From contig CAZNMO010000126.1 in the NCBI GenBank assembly GCA_964574195.1, positions 1 to 13,769 on the forward strand: DNA of 13,769 nucleotides, given 5' to 3'. The notes under the pieces are model-generated. The model worked only from the letters and a program-made list of their open reading frames with translations. It was not told the DNA's origin and did no database searches. This document shows, piece after piece, positions 1 through 7,785 of the stretch. Origin of the DNA: BRH-c25 sp964574195. GTDB lineage: Bacteria > Bacillota > Clostridia > Lutisporales > Lutisporaceae. The translations under genes and the position numbers were made by a program. The stretch's first letter is position 1. Each line of letters opens with the position of its first letter.

Positions 1-359
1 TTGAAATTTTAAAAAAGTTTTGTTCATTAAAAATATTTTGTCTTTTTCTTAACAAACTCATTTCAGCAAATATTCTAAATTTTGATACAAATTTGATGCA
101 GTTAAGAATGAACAGACAGGACAAAAATTAGAGATGAAAACGGTATAAGGTACATATACTATATTAAAATTGAAGAAGGTAACAATACTCTAGATTTAAG
201 AATAATTATGGTTATGATATGAATTTAAAACTTGTTGAATATTTAGTAAAATTAATATAGAATAATTAAAGTACCATGTAATTGCCTTATATCACACAGG
301 TCATGCTGATTGAGAATGGATTTGTGATACGGGTGTTAATTTAGAAAAATGATTAACTT

Positions 360-395
360 TATGGATGATATGAACTATGTTATTCGTCATCCATA
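360..395. repeat. Inverted repeat, 9-bp arms
   Basis: TATGGATGA (360-368) pairs exactly with TCATCCATA (387-395) across an 18-base loop. It has no T-run after it, so it is not a typical terminator. It lies about 115 bases before the response-regulator start and could be an operator or a leader structure. Confidence 0.55.
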
Positions 396-402
396 ATTAG
401 AT

Positions 403-434
403 TGTTTCTTTATTATTTAAACAATAAAGAAACA
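403..434. repeat. Perfect 12-bp inverted repeat upstream of the regulator gene
   Basis: TGTTTCTTTATT (403-414) is the exact reverse complement of AATAAAGAAACA (423-434), with an 8-base loop. The following T-run is only three bases, so it would be a weak terminator on the plus strand. It may end an upstream transcript, or be a binding site or leader hairpin for the two-component operon. Confidence 0.65.
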
Positions 435-463
435 TTTACTTGGACAAGGCATTGAGGAAGAAC

Positions 464-478
464 TGTTTATTATAAACA
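464..478. repeat. Short palindrome TGTTTA-TTA-TAAACA
   Basis: Six-base arms 464-469 and 473-478 around a TTA spacer. It lies 19 bases before the AAAGGAAGGG ribosome site of the response regulator. It overlaps any -10 element there (TATTAT 468-473 or TATAAA 473-478), so it could act as an operator. Function is inferred from position only. Confidence 0.4.
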
Positions 479-511
479 ATTATTCAAAATATGTATAAAG
501 GAAGGGACTGT

Positions 512-1201
512 ATGGAAGGCATTAATATTTTAATTTGTGATGATGACCCTATTGTGCATGAGTCGCTAAATATATACCTAAAGAACGAAGACTTCAACTG
601 CTTGTCAGCTTATGACGGTGAAGAAGCCCTTAATATTATTAAAGCAGCATCTCCTTCTCTGATTGTGCTGGATATAATGATGCCTAAACTAAACGGGCTT
701 GAGGTATGCAAAGAAGTGAGGAAGACAAGCAATGTTCCCATAATTATGCTCACTGCTAAAGGAGAGGAAATAGATAAGATTTTAGGGCTTGAGCTCGGTG
801 CTGATGATTACATAGTAAAGCCCTTCAGTCCAAGGGAGGTTGTTGCACGCATTAAGGCTGTAAGGAGGCGCATAACGGAGAATGTGGCTGAAGGGAAGTC
901 TTCGATATTATATTTTGACCGCCTTGAAATAAGTCTTAAACATTATCAGGTCAAGTTTGACGGACATGTCATCATATCAACTCCAAAGGAGGTAGAAACT
1001 CTGTTTCTTCTGGCATCAAATCCGGGACAAGTATTCTCGCGGGAACAGATTCTGAACAGGGTTTGGGGTTATGATTATTATGGAGATACAAGGACTATTG
1101 ATACTCACATAAAAAGGATAAGAGCAAAGCTTCCTCAGGAAGGAATGAGCTGGGGATTGCAGACGGTATATGGTGTTGGCTACAAATTCGAGGTAGAATG
1201 A
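512..1201 (+). CDS. OmpR/PhoB-family response regulator
   Basis: A 229-residue cytoplasmic transcription factor and the phosphorylated partner of the kinase that follows. The receiver domain covers about residues 4-118: acidic pocket D10-D12, phosphoacceptor D54 in VLDIMMP, T81, and K103 in the IVKPF motif. The C-terminal half (about 135-229) is the winged-helix DNA-binding domain, with SREQILNRVWG and the DTRTIDTHIKRIRAKL recognition region. The start at 512 is chosen because AAAGGAAGGG (497-506) lies five bases before it; an in-frame ATG at 491 has no ribosome site. Its stop is separated from the kinase start by one base, so the two are co-translated. All catalytic residues are present, so it should be active. 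Regulators of this class bind tandem direct repeats, and such a pair lies before the export operon at 3164-3180. Which stimulus it serves is not visible. Confidence 0.95.
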   Translation: MEGINILICDDDPIVHESLNIYLKNEDFNCLSAYDGEEALNIIKAASPSLIVLDIMMPKLNGLEVCKEVRKTSNVPIIMLTAKGEEIDKILGLELGADDYIVKPFSPREVVARIKAVRRRITENVAEGKSSILYFDRLEISLKHYQVKFDGHVIISTPKEVETLFLLASNPGQVFSREQILNRVWGYDYYGDTRTIDTHIKRIRAKLPQEGMSWGLQTVYGVGYKFEVE

Positions 1202-1202
1202 T

Positions 1203-2948
1203 ATGAAAAACATATTAATCAGGCGAATAACAATTTTAATTTCAACCGCCATATTAATATCCTCCATACTTATTGCTTCATTGGGAGTATTTCTTATAGA
1301 GGGTGACAAAGCAGACAGCAGGATACATAAAATGATTCCTGTCCTTTCGGTGGTGACTGAATGTACCGTACAGTATCAGGACGGCATAATGAGTAAGGAT
1401 ACATATGAAAATGTGCTTATGAACGCTTCAAAGGAACATATAAGAGATTATGTAGTCTTTGACGATGAAGGAGCAGTTCTTTTTGCTACAGATAAAAAAA
1501 TAGATCCGGCAGTAAAATCTTTGATGGATGATTCATTAAAAAAAGTACTCGAAGGTCATGATGTATTTCATAAGCTTTATGACCTTACAAATCAGCCTGA
1601 TGCGTTGGTTGGGGTTCCTGTTGTAAAAGGTGATAAAAATACAGGAGCGATATTTATTCTTGCTGATATTGCGGATTTTTTACCTGACAGAAAAAGATTT
1701 ATAGAAACTTTTTTAGTATCAATGGTAATTGTAATTCCGTTTGTGGTAATTCTTGCGTACCTTGTTTTGTTAAGGATTGTAAAGCCTGTGAAAAATGCAA
1801 TAAACGTTGCTATTTCAATGAGTCAGGGAGATTTTTCAATACGTGCTGACGAGAGCTTAAAGGATGAAATAGGTCTTTTAGGAAAAACATTGAATAAGAT
1901 GTCAATCGATCTGTACAGAAATGTTTCTCAACTTTTTATTGAAAAAAACAGGCTTCAGCAGGTTTTGAACAGTCTCGATGAAGGAATGATAGCTGTAGAT
2001 GAAAATAAGTGCATAACGCATTTCAACAAGGTTTTTTTAGAAATGTTTTCGCTCGAAGAGGATGAGGTAAAGGGCAAGTGTGTAGGTGACATAAGTATGC
2101 TTGATAATGAATTGTATGAGCTGAGCCAGGCTATAGACGGAAAATATTCAATGGTTAAAAACTGCATCCATGAAGATATCATCATGAGGATAGTAATAGC
2201 ATCAATTGAAGATGAAAAAAATGATGTGGTAGGTGCGGTAGTTTTATTCAGAGATATAACGGAGATTGAGAAGCTTGAAACAATGCGGAGGGAGTATGTA
2301 GCCAACGTTTCTCATGAGCTTAGATCTCCGCTCACATCCATAAGAGGCCTCATTGAGCCTCTCATGGATTCCATCGTGACGGATAAAGAGGATATAAAAA
2401 GGTATCATAAAATTATCTATCAGGAAAGCTTGAGGTTATCGAGGCTGGTCGATGACATCATGGAGCTTTCAAGGCTGCAGAACAATCAGTTAATTGAGAA
2501 AACATCTGTTGACCTGAATTCAATTATTGAAATGGTATATGAAAGATATAAGCTTTCAAATGATGATATAAATCTTATATATAATCCGGTTGCGCTGCCT
2601 AAAGTGTATACAAATTACGACAGGATTGAGCAGATACTGGTAATATTATTGGACAATGCATATAAATTTACTCATAAGGGAGGAAAAATAGAAATACTTA
2701 CCGAGGAAAGAGCACATGATGTTCTGGTTTCAGTAAGGGATACCGGAATCGGAATCGCTGAAGAGGAGATTCCGTATGTTTTTGACAGATTTTATAAAAG
2801 CGATAAATCAAGGTCAAAGAAAGGATCAGGTCTGGGACTTTCGATAGCTAGAGAAATACTAAACATAATGGGTGAGAAAATTAAAGCGCGAAGCATTTAC
2901 GGTTCAGGCAGCACATTTGAATTCACAATTCATAAGGAAGAAATTTAA
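1203..2948 (+). CDS. Membrane sensor histidine kinase, PhoR/WalK type (HAMP-PAS-HisKA-HATPase)
   Basis: A 581-residue membrane kinase that should phosphorylate the regulator encoded one base upstream. The order is: transmembrane helix 1 (about residues 8-32), an extracytoplasmic sensor domain (about 33-168), transmembrane helix 2 (about 170-191), HAMP (about 190-242), PAS (about 250-355), HisKA with the phosphoacceptor His371 in NVSHELRSPL, then the ATPase domain. The ATPase shows the N box around N485 (LLDNAYKFTHKGG), the G1 box DTGIGI, the F box FDRFY, and the G2 box GSGLGLS from residue 541. Every box is intact. This architecture is that of PhoR/PnpS/WalK-type kinases, but nothing fixes the ligand. 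The phosphate, cell-wall or antimicrobial-stress senses seen in this class are only possibilities. A terminator follows directly. Confidence 0.95.
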   Translation: MKNILIRRITILISTAILISSILIASLGVFLIEGDKADSRIHKMIPVLSVVTECTVQYQDGIMSKDTYENVLMNASKEHIRDYVVFDDEGAVLFATDKKIDPAVKSLMDDSLKKVLEGHDVFHKLYDLTNQPDALVGVPVVKGDKNTGAIFILADIADFLPDRKRFIETFLVSMVIVIPFVVILAYLVLLRIVKPVKNAINVAISMSQGDFSIRADESLKDEIGLLGKTLNKMSIDLYRNVSQLFIEKNRLQQVLNSLDEGMIAVDENKCITHFNKVFLEMFSLEEDEVKGKCVGDISMLDNELYELSQAIDGKYSMVKNCIHEDIIMRIVIASIEDEKNDVVGAVVLFRDITEIEKLETMRREYVANVSHELRSPLTSIRGLIEPLMDSIVTDKEDIKRYHKIIYQESLRLSRLVDDIMELSRLQNNQLIEKTSVDLNSIIEMVYERYKLSNDDINLIYNPVALPKVYTNYDRIEQILVILLDNAYKFTHKGGKIEILTEERAHDVLVSVRDTGIGIAEEEIPYVFDRFYKSDKSRSKKGSGLGLSIAREILNIMGEKIKARSIYGSGSTFEFTIHKEEI

Positions 2949-2958
2949 TTTTTACTAT

Positions 2959-2993
2959 AAGGATATATATTTTTAAATATGTGTCCTTTTTTT
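2959..2993 (+). terminator. Rho-independent terminator of the two-component operon
   Basis: AAGGATATATAT (2959-2970) pairs with ATATGTGTCCTT (2977-2988), including two G-U pairs, and runs into a T-stretch at 2987-2993. It begins ten bases after the kinase stop codon and separates this operon from the export operon. Confidence 0.85.
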
Positions 2994-2998
2994 ATGCC

Positions 2999-3141
2999 CT
3001 AACCCAATTTGTTTGAGCGCAAGCGATAAACAAATTGTTGGTAGGTCAAACGCAACGAATGCCAAATTTGTGCGAACGAAGTGAGCAAGCAAATTTGTAG
3101 CATGAGACTGCAATATGCATCTAACCCAATTTGTTTGAGCG
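2999..3141. repeat. Cluster of related palindromic and direct repeats
   Basis: A 21-base sequence occurs twice exactly, at 2999-3019 and 3121-3141 (core CCCAATTTGTTTGAGCG). The first copy continues into an inverted repeat with CAATTTGTTT (3005-3014) pairing AAACAAATTG (3028-3037). A related element follows, with CAAATTTG at 3063-3070 and again at 3090-3097 flanking a GAACGAAGTGAGC core. The GAGCG/GAACGAAGTGAGC cores and CAAATTTG arms suggest one family of short palindromic intergenic repeats, copied and partly decayed. No coding capacity is seen. Confidence 0.75.
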
Positions 3142-3163
3142 TAAAAGAATGAGATGTAATTTT

Positions 3164-3219
3164 TTGTTCATAATTGTTCAAGATTATATCATATTGGTGC
3201 CATGTTTGGAAAATATAAT
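3164..3219 (+). promoter_or_regulatory. Promoter of the export operon with tandem TTGTTCA repeats (possible response-regulator site)
   Basis: A perfect -10 box TATAAT is at 3214-3219, but no good -35 box is spaced correctly (TTGGTG at 3194-3199 is only 14 bases away). Upstream, TTGTTCA occurs at 3164-3170 and again at 3174-3180, a ten-base period, which is one helical turn. A poor -35 with tandem direct repeats near -50 is the usual layout of promoters activated by OmpR/PhoB-type regulators. Binding by the regulator at 512-1201 is inferred. Confidence 0.5.
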
Positions 3220-3254
3220 CAACTCATAAGGATGGTAATTGTGAGGTGCCTAAG

Positions 3255-3635
3255 ATGTTTGAGAAAATTGGAAAAAATGTTACGCTTGTTTTCATATCAT
3301 CACATTGTGAATGCGGCTTGTTGATAAGCGAAGGTAAAATAATCGCTGACAGGACAAATACAAAGCTTAACGTAATAAACGTGCAGCAAAAAAGTGAATG
3401 GGGAAAGAAGTTCAGCAGAGAGCTGGATAATATGCTCATGATATCAAATAATCTGGATGTGCAGATGCTCGTTTTTTTCTCTGATAATCCCATAAAAATA
3501 CTTAATGATTATATTGAACGAAACAATGTAAAGCACATTGTTTTGGGAAATGACGGATTAAAAACAATTGATTCTGATGAGCAATTGTTTTTGGAATCCA
3601 AAAAAATTGAACTGCATTTATGCAATAATAAATAA
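3255..3635 (+). CDS. Small universal-stress-protein-like (Usp/KdpD Usp-type) protein
   Basis: A 126-residue soluble protein with an alternating alpha/beta pattern like a single Usp domain. It has a first strand VTLVFIS, a second strand KLNVINV after a helix resembling the start of KdpD Usp domains, and a late DNPIKILNDYIERNNVKHIVLG segment. In that family this segment matches the helix-strand leading into the nucleotide-binding loop. The usual G-2x-G-9x-G(S/T) loop is not obvious (GNDGLK follows), so ATP binding is doubtful. The ATG at 3255 is chosen because GAGGTG (3243-3248) lies six bases before it; an in-frame GTG at 3246, with a poorer ribosome site (AAGGA at 3228-3232), would add three residues. 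It is the first gene of the export operon, 17 bases before the TolC-like gene. A link to envelope stress is possible but unproven. Confidence 0.65.
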   Translation: MFEKIGKNVTLVFISSHCECGLLISEGKIIADRTNTKLNVINVQQKSEWGKKFSRELDNMLMISNNLDVQMLVFFSDNPIKILNDYIERNNVKHIVLGNDGLKTIDSDEQLFLESKKIELHLCNNK

Positions 3636-3652
3636 AGAAAGGGTTGAGCAAC

Positions 3653-5305
3653 ATGAATATTAAAAAAATAACAGCCTATGCAATGACTACAATGATTATT
3701 TTTTCGTCAGTCGTTCCGGTATATGCAGAGACTAAACCGACAACACCGGCTGCACCGATTGCGCCTTACAAGCTTCCAGCTGAAACAGAAAACAAAAATG
3801 CTGAAAAGGCGGATAAAACAGATAAAACAGAAAACACAATTAATCTTACTGTTGAATCGGCTGTAAAGTTTGGGCTCGAGCACAATAAAAGCATTGAGCT
3901 GCTTGACAACAAAATACAGCTTGCGTTGGTTGCATCACAGAATGCTAATAAAAACTCAGATGATTTGAAGGATGCTAAGAAACTGTTGAATGATGCATCA
4001 AATCAGCTTTTTGATAAGAGAAAACAGCTGAGTGATGGACAGGCGCAGGTGGATAACGCGAAAGCATTGCTGTCGAATGGAATAGCACCGATACCTTTGA
4101 AAGTTCCTATTCCGGGAGTTGGCGAAATTCCTATTCCGGCAGGAGCTAATATACGCGATACATTGATTAAAAGCGGAATACCAGCTACGATTGCAGACAA
4201 TATCGTTCCAAAAGTCGTCGCACAAGCTGAAGCACAATTGAATTCAAAGCAGGACACAATCGATGAGGGCAATCTTGCAATTGCTGAAGCAGAAAAAACT
4301 TTTGAATTAAAGCAGGAACAATTTAAAGAAGTGATGAAGGATACATCGGAAAAGATTGGCACTAAGATTGATTATAATACTATCATAAACCTTGATGCAA
4401 ATGATGCGAGCAAACTGATGGTTACAATGGCAGGTGTAAATCTTGATGTTACCAGATATGCCAAAGAAATTTACAAAAATCAGATTGCAATGCTGATTCA
4501 GAAAAATTATTACGATGCGTTGTATGCCGAGAAAATGTATTCGCTGAAAAAAACAGCCATGGAACGAGGACTTAAGCAATATAACATGGTAAAGCTTTCC
4601 TATGAAAACGGAATGAAAGCAAAGGACGACCTGCTTCTTAGCAAAATGTATTATGACAGCACTGTAATAACATTGAACCTTGCAGAAGCAAGTTATAAAA
4701 ATGCTCTTTATGAGCTTAAGGAAAATATGAATCTCGATATGGACGCTAAAATTTCACTAACGGATTCAATGTTGAAAGATGTAACGAGCGAAAAACTTGA
4801 GGAAGGTTTGAAAAGCGGGTTGACAAACAAGATTGAGATTCAGCAGACGCTCGGTCAGCTTGCAATTTATCAGTTAAATGAAGAGCTGCTCAATTCAAGA
4901 CCTGAGTACAGGACTAACAGCAGAGCAATCACTGAAGCAAAATTGCTAAAAAAGGGAGCAGAAATACAGCTTGAAAAAACAAAAACAACGGTTAAATCGG
5001 ACATCAGCCAGTCTTATGAGACAATGGTTGCTGCCGGAGAAATGCTCAAAGCATCAGGTGAACTCGTAAAAAATGCCGAAGAGGTTGTGAGGATTGCAAA
5101 TCTCAAATATGAACAGGGCTTTGGTGCGGAAAACGCACTGTTAAAGCAGCTGAACCTTCAGGATAGTTCCGGCACTATAGTGGAGCTTATTGCAGCTCAG
5201 GAAAAGCTTGCAGAGGTAGAAGCTCAGGTTGCTCAGATAAGATACAGCTATACCATGGCAAAGATAAAATATCAAAAAGATTCAGGAATACTTTTGATTA
5301 AATAA
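3653..5305 (+). CDS. Secreted TolC-like (outer membrane efflux family) coiled-coil protein, apparently without beta-barrel strands
   Basis: A 550-residue exported protein. Residues 1-25 form a signal peptide (MNIKK, hydrophobic core, VYA cleavage site before E26) with no lipobox cysteine. A Lys/Glu/Thr/Pro linker (about 26-60) precedes two TolC-like helical repeats, recognisable from LTVESAVKFGLEHNKSIELL, the paired NYYDALYAEKMYSL and KLSYENGMKAKDDLL helices, and NLKYEQGFGAENALLKQ near the end. In typical TolC each repeat is broken by a beta-hairpin that builds the outer-membrane barrel. Here the second is reduced to about twelve residues (414-425). The first position instead holds a long helical stretch with a Pro-Ile-Pro-rich segment (143-164). 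The ATG at 3653 is used because AAAGGG (3638-3643) is nine bases before it; an in-frame TTG at 3644 abuts the ribosome site. It probably works with the adjacent adaptor in export. Loss of the barrel is inferred by eye. Confidence 0.8.
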   Translation: MNIKKITAYAMTTMIIFSSVVPVYAETKPTTPAAPIAPYKLPAETENKNAEKADKTDKTENTINLTVESAVKFGLEHNKSIELLDNKIQLALVASQNANKNSDDLKDAKKLLNDASNQLFDKRKQLSDGQAQVDNAKALLSNGIAPIPLKVPIPGVGEIPIPAGANIRDTLIKSGIPATIADNIVPKVVAQAEAQLNSKQDTIDEGNLAIAEAEKTFELKQEQFKEVMKDTSEKIGTKIDYNTIINLDANDASKLMVTMAGVNLDVTRYAKEIYKNQIAMLIQKNYYDALYAEKMYSLKKTAMERGLKQYNMVKLSYENGMKAKDDLLLSKMYYDSTVITLNLAEASYKNALYELKENMNLDMDAKISLTDSMLKDVTSEKLEEGLKSGLTNKIEIQQTLGQLAIYQLNEELLNSRPEYRTNSRAITEAKLLKKGAEIQLEKTKTTVKSDISQSYETMVAAGEMLKASGELVKNAEEVVRIANLKYEQGFGAENALLKQLNLQDSSGTIVELIAAQEKLAEVEAQVAQIRYSYTMAKIKYQKDSGILLIK

Positions 5306-5344
5306 CGTTAAGCAATTTAAAATCGGAAAGGGCTGAATTTAATT

Positions 5345-6595
5345 ATGAAAGATGTAAAAAGCAATATTGTTAAATACATAGACAAAAACTGGATTAGCAA
5401 AAATTTCAAAAAAATTGTGATAGCATTCGTGGTAGTCGGTGCTGCCCTGGGCATAACGGCAGGGGCTGTGGATATTTATGCCAAAAATAAAGAAGAGGAT
5501 ACTTCACAGGGAATAGTTTATGCCAAGGATGTGAGCATCAATACTAAAATACCGGGCAGAATAGTGAAATTCTATGTTGAAGAAGGTCAGGAAGTTAAGG
5601 CAGGAGATAAGATTGTAGAAATATCAAGTGAGGAGCTTGAAGCTAAAAAGTCACAGCTTATAGCACAGGTTGCACAGGCACAGGCAGGTGTTGACGCTTC
5701 TCAGGCTGTTGTTGAAATGGCACAGGCTAATTATAAGTTGTCTCAGGACAGGGTAAATCAGGCACAGGCAGGTGTAAAAGCTAGCCAGAGCCAAAGAGAT
5801 ATTGCAGGCGCAATAAGCAAAAAGGCTGCAAACGGTGCGAGAACCCAGGAGCTTGCACAGGCTCAGAGCGCATACACTTTGTGGGAATCAACTTATAATA
5901 GGGCAGTTGTACTTTATGATGGAGGAGCGATTACAAAACAAAAGCTTGAAGAAATAAAAACGCAGATGGAAGTATCTAAGCAGACTCTCAGTATGGCTAA
6001 GGAAGGTGCAAGGTCTGAGGACAAGGAAGCTGCCAATGCACAGCTTTCCATGGCAGAAGCCGGTGTGTTGTCAAGCAATTCCCTTTTAGCACAGGCAAAT
6101 GAAGCTCTAAATGCTGCGCTTGCGCAGGTAAACCAGGCACAGGCTGGACTTGCTGCAGCACAGGGAAAACTTGAGCAGGCAAAAGCAGGATTGCAGGAAG
6201 TAGAGGTATACTTGAAGGATACAGTAATCAAATCCCCTATTGACGGAACAGTAACTTCCATAAATTCTGACGAGGGAGAGCTTGTATCGACAGGCACATC
6301 CATAGGAACCGTAAGCAACACGGAAAATTGCTGGGTCAATGTAAATCTCGATGAAAATAAGCTTGAAGGGCTACAGGAAGGGCAGGTTGTAGAAGTTAAA
6401 TTTGCTTCATTCAAGGATAAATCATATGAAGGAACAATATCTACTATAAATAAAGAGCCTGATTTTGCGGTAAAGAAAGCAACAAATGAAAACGGAAATT
6501 TTGATATAGTATCCTACGGTGTGAAAATAAAGCTCAACAATCTCGACCAGTCTATAAGACCGGGTATGACAGCAGTTGTCAATTTTAAAAATTAG
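5345..6595 (+). CDS. HlyD-family membrane-fusion (adaptor) protein
   Basis: A 416-residue protein anchored by one N-terminal transmembrane helix (about residues 24-46), with the rest outside the membrane. The two halves of the biotinyl-lipoyl domain are seen at about 65-100 (IPGRIVKFYVEEGQEVKAGD) and about 295-330 (IKSPIDGTVTSINSDEGELV). Between them lies a long Ala/Gln-rich alpha-helical hairpin with repeated QAQAGV units, the part that contacts TolC-type partners in known pumps. The C-terminal beta domain ends in IRPGMTAVVNF, a hallmark of this family. The gene starts 39 bases after the TolC-like gene, with GGAAAGGG at 5325-5332, and ends 11 bases before the first permease. The arrangement resembles YbhG-YbhF-YbhS-YbhR-type exporters but lacks the ATPase. 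The exported substrate is unknown. Confidence 0.92.
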   Translation: MKDVKSNIVKYIDKNWISKNFKKIVIAFVVVGAALGITAGAVDIYAKNKEEDTSQGIVYAKDVSINTKIPGRIVKFYVEEGQEVKAGDKIVEISSEELEAKKSQLIAQVAQAQAGVDASQAVVEMAQANYKLSQDRVNQAQAGVKASQSQRDIAGAISKKAANGARTQELAQAQSAYTLWESTYNRAVVLYDGGAITKQKLEEIKTQMEVSKQTLSMAKEGARSEDKEAANAQLSMAEAGVLSSNSLLAQANEALNAALAQVNQAQAGLAAAQGKLEQAKAGLQEVEVYLKDTVIKSPIDGTVTSINSDEGELVSTGTSIGTVSNTENCWVNVNLDENKLEGLQEGQVVEVKFASFKDKSYEGTISTINKEPDFAVKKATNENGNFDIVSYGVKIKLNNLDQSIRPGMTAVVNFKN

Positions 6596-6606
6596 GATGT
6601 GGGAAT

Positions 6607-7785
6607 ATGTTCATAAAAAGTTTTAAGGAAGAATTAAATTGCCTTTTGACTAATAAAATAAATTTGCTGTTATTATTTATTCTGCCTGTTCTTTGTGTGT
6701 TCATGCTCGGCTTTGAACTATCAAAAGGAGTCATAGACAATATTCCGATAGCAGTAATAAATTATGATAATTCTACATTCAGCAGGCAGCTTGTGGAGGT
6801 TTTTGATCAGAACCAGACTTTCAATGTATCATGTTATCCTGACAGTGAAGATGAACTTGAGGAATTGATGAGAAATAGCAGAGTTCGCGCCGGGCTTATA
6901 ATTCCTAAGAATTTTTACAGCGATATAGCATCTTTAAAATCGCCGACTGTTTTAATGGTTTATGACGGAAGCAACATGTCGGTAACAAGTGTTGCCAAAG
7001 CCAAGGCAACAGAGATACTTTTAACATACAAGGCAGGAGCTACAATCAATCAGCTTACAGCAAGGCTCAATATGTCCAACAGGGAAGCTTATAACATTTG
7101 TCAGGCTTTTCAATTTAATACCAGAATGCTTTACAATCCTGCAAAAAGCTTTGAAGATTTTCTATCACCTGTTTTGATTGTAGGTTACATACAGGCAGCT
7201 ATAGCGCTTGTTGCTACAGTATCGGTCAATCATGATATTTATAAAGAATCATCAAAGAAACGATTCGGTTATGCATCCGGAAAGATTATGTTTTATACAT
7301 TGTGCGGAAGTTTGAGCTTCATATTGTGCATGGCGCTGCAGGTGTTAATATTCCGTGTACCTTTCAAAGGCAATATGCTGAGTGCACTAATACTTACTTT
7401 GATGCTAAGCTTTGCTGTATCATCATTCAGCGTGTTGATATCTGCTGTTATTAAAAATAGGATGGTTGCTCTGGTAGGAGGTGCAGTAATATTTATTCCT
7501 AATTCAGCCATGGCCGGAACAACCTGGCCTGTCATGTCTATGCCTTCAGGGTATCAGAGCTTTGCTAAATACATGCCGTTTGCACATTATGCTAACAATA
7601 TAAGAAAAATATATCTGGAAGGATTATCGGTGCAGCAGATAATGGGTGATGCGGTTTATTTGTTTGCATTCAGTGCTATAGTTTTGATTTTGACAGAGCT
7701 TGTCATGGCTGTTGCAGCAAAAGAAATTGACGATAAGGAGCTGAAGGACAATGATTTATCTGGAGTCATTCAAAAGAGAATTTAA
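6607..7785 (+). CDS. ABC-2 type transporter permease (first of pair)
   Basis: A 392-residue integral membrane protein of the ABC-2 permease family with a large extracytoplasmic loop. Helix 1 is at about residues 18-36. An extracytoplasmic domain follows (about 38-185), beginning IPIAVINYDNS and containing DGSN at 120-123, both typical of this class. Helices 2-6 follow from about residue 188. The last part carries the conserved AGTTWPVMSMPSGYQSFAKY type of segment. It starts 11 bases after the adaptor stop with GGATGTGGG as ribosome site, and its end overlaps the next permease by 35 bases. It should form a heterodimer with that permease. Transport would need a separate ATPase, which is not encoded here. 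Substrate unknown. Confidence 0.92.
   Translation: MFIKSFKEELNCLLTNKINLLLLFILPVLCVFMLGFELSKGVIDNIPIAVINYDNSTFSRQLVEVFDQNQTFNVSCYPDSEDELEELMRNSRVRAGLIIPKNFYSDIASLKSPTVLMVYDGSNMSVTSVAKAKATEILLTYKAGATINQLTARLNMSNREAYNICQAFQFNTRMLYNPAKSFEDFLSPVLIVGYIQAAIALVATVSVNHDIYKESSKKRFGYASGKIMFYTLCGSLSFILCMALQVLIFRVPFKGNMLSALILTLMLSFAVSSFSVLISAVIKNRMVALVGGAVIFIPNSAMAGTTWPVMSMPSGYQSFAKYMPFAHYANNIRKIYLEGLSVQQIMGDAVYLFAFSAIVLILTELVMAVAAKEIDDKELKDNDLSGVIQKRI

Larger units (their letters stand above)
1..511. other. Non-coding leader region with three inverted repeats
   Basis: No convincing gene is seen on either strand in these 511 bases; the short open frames lack ribosome sites and recognisable similarity. 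The last 150 bases hold three inverted repeats (360-395, 403-434 and 464-478), listed separately. A single TTGTTCA at 20-26 matches the heptamer that is tandemly repeated before the export operon. No well-spaced sigma-A promoter for the regulator gene could be picked out; TTGGAC at 440-445 is too far from TATTAT at 468-473 (22 bases). The upstream gene ends outside the window. Confidence 0.6.

Noticed and set aside
349..396. 15-codon open frame MINFMDDMNYVIRHP
   Set aside because: No ribosome site, very short, and it overlaps the 360-395 inverted repeat; probably chance.
491..511. Earlier ATG at 491 for the response regulator
   Set aside because: It has no ribosome site, and AAAGGAAGGG would lie inside the coding region; ATG 512 has ideal spacing.
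2999..3141. CRISPR array
   Set aside because: Only two exact copies of a 21-mer 122 bases apart, with related palindromes between; no regular spacers and no cas genes.
3644..3652. TTG start for the TolC-like gene
   Set aside because: It directly abuts the AAAGGG ribosome site; the ATG nine bases later fits and begins a good signal peptide.
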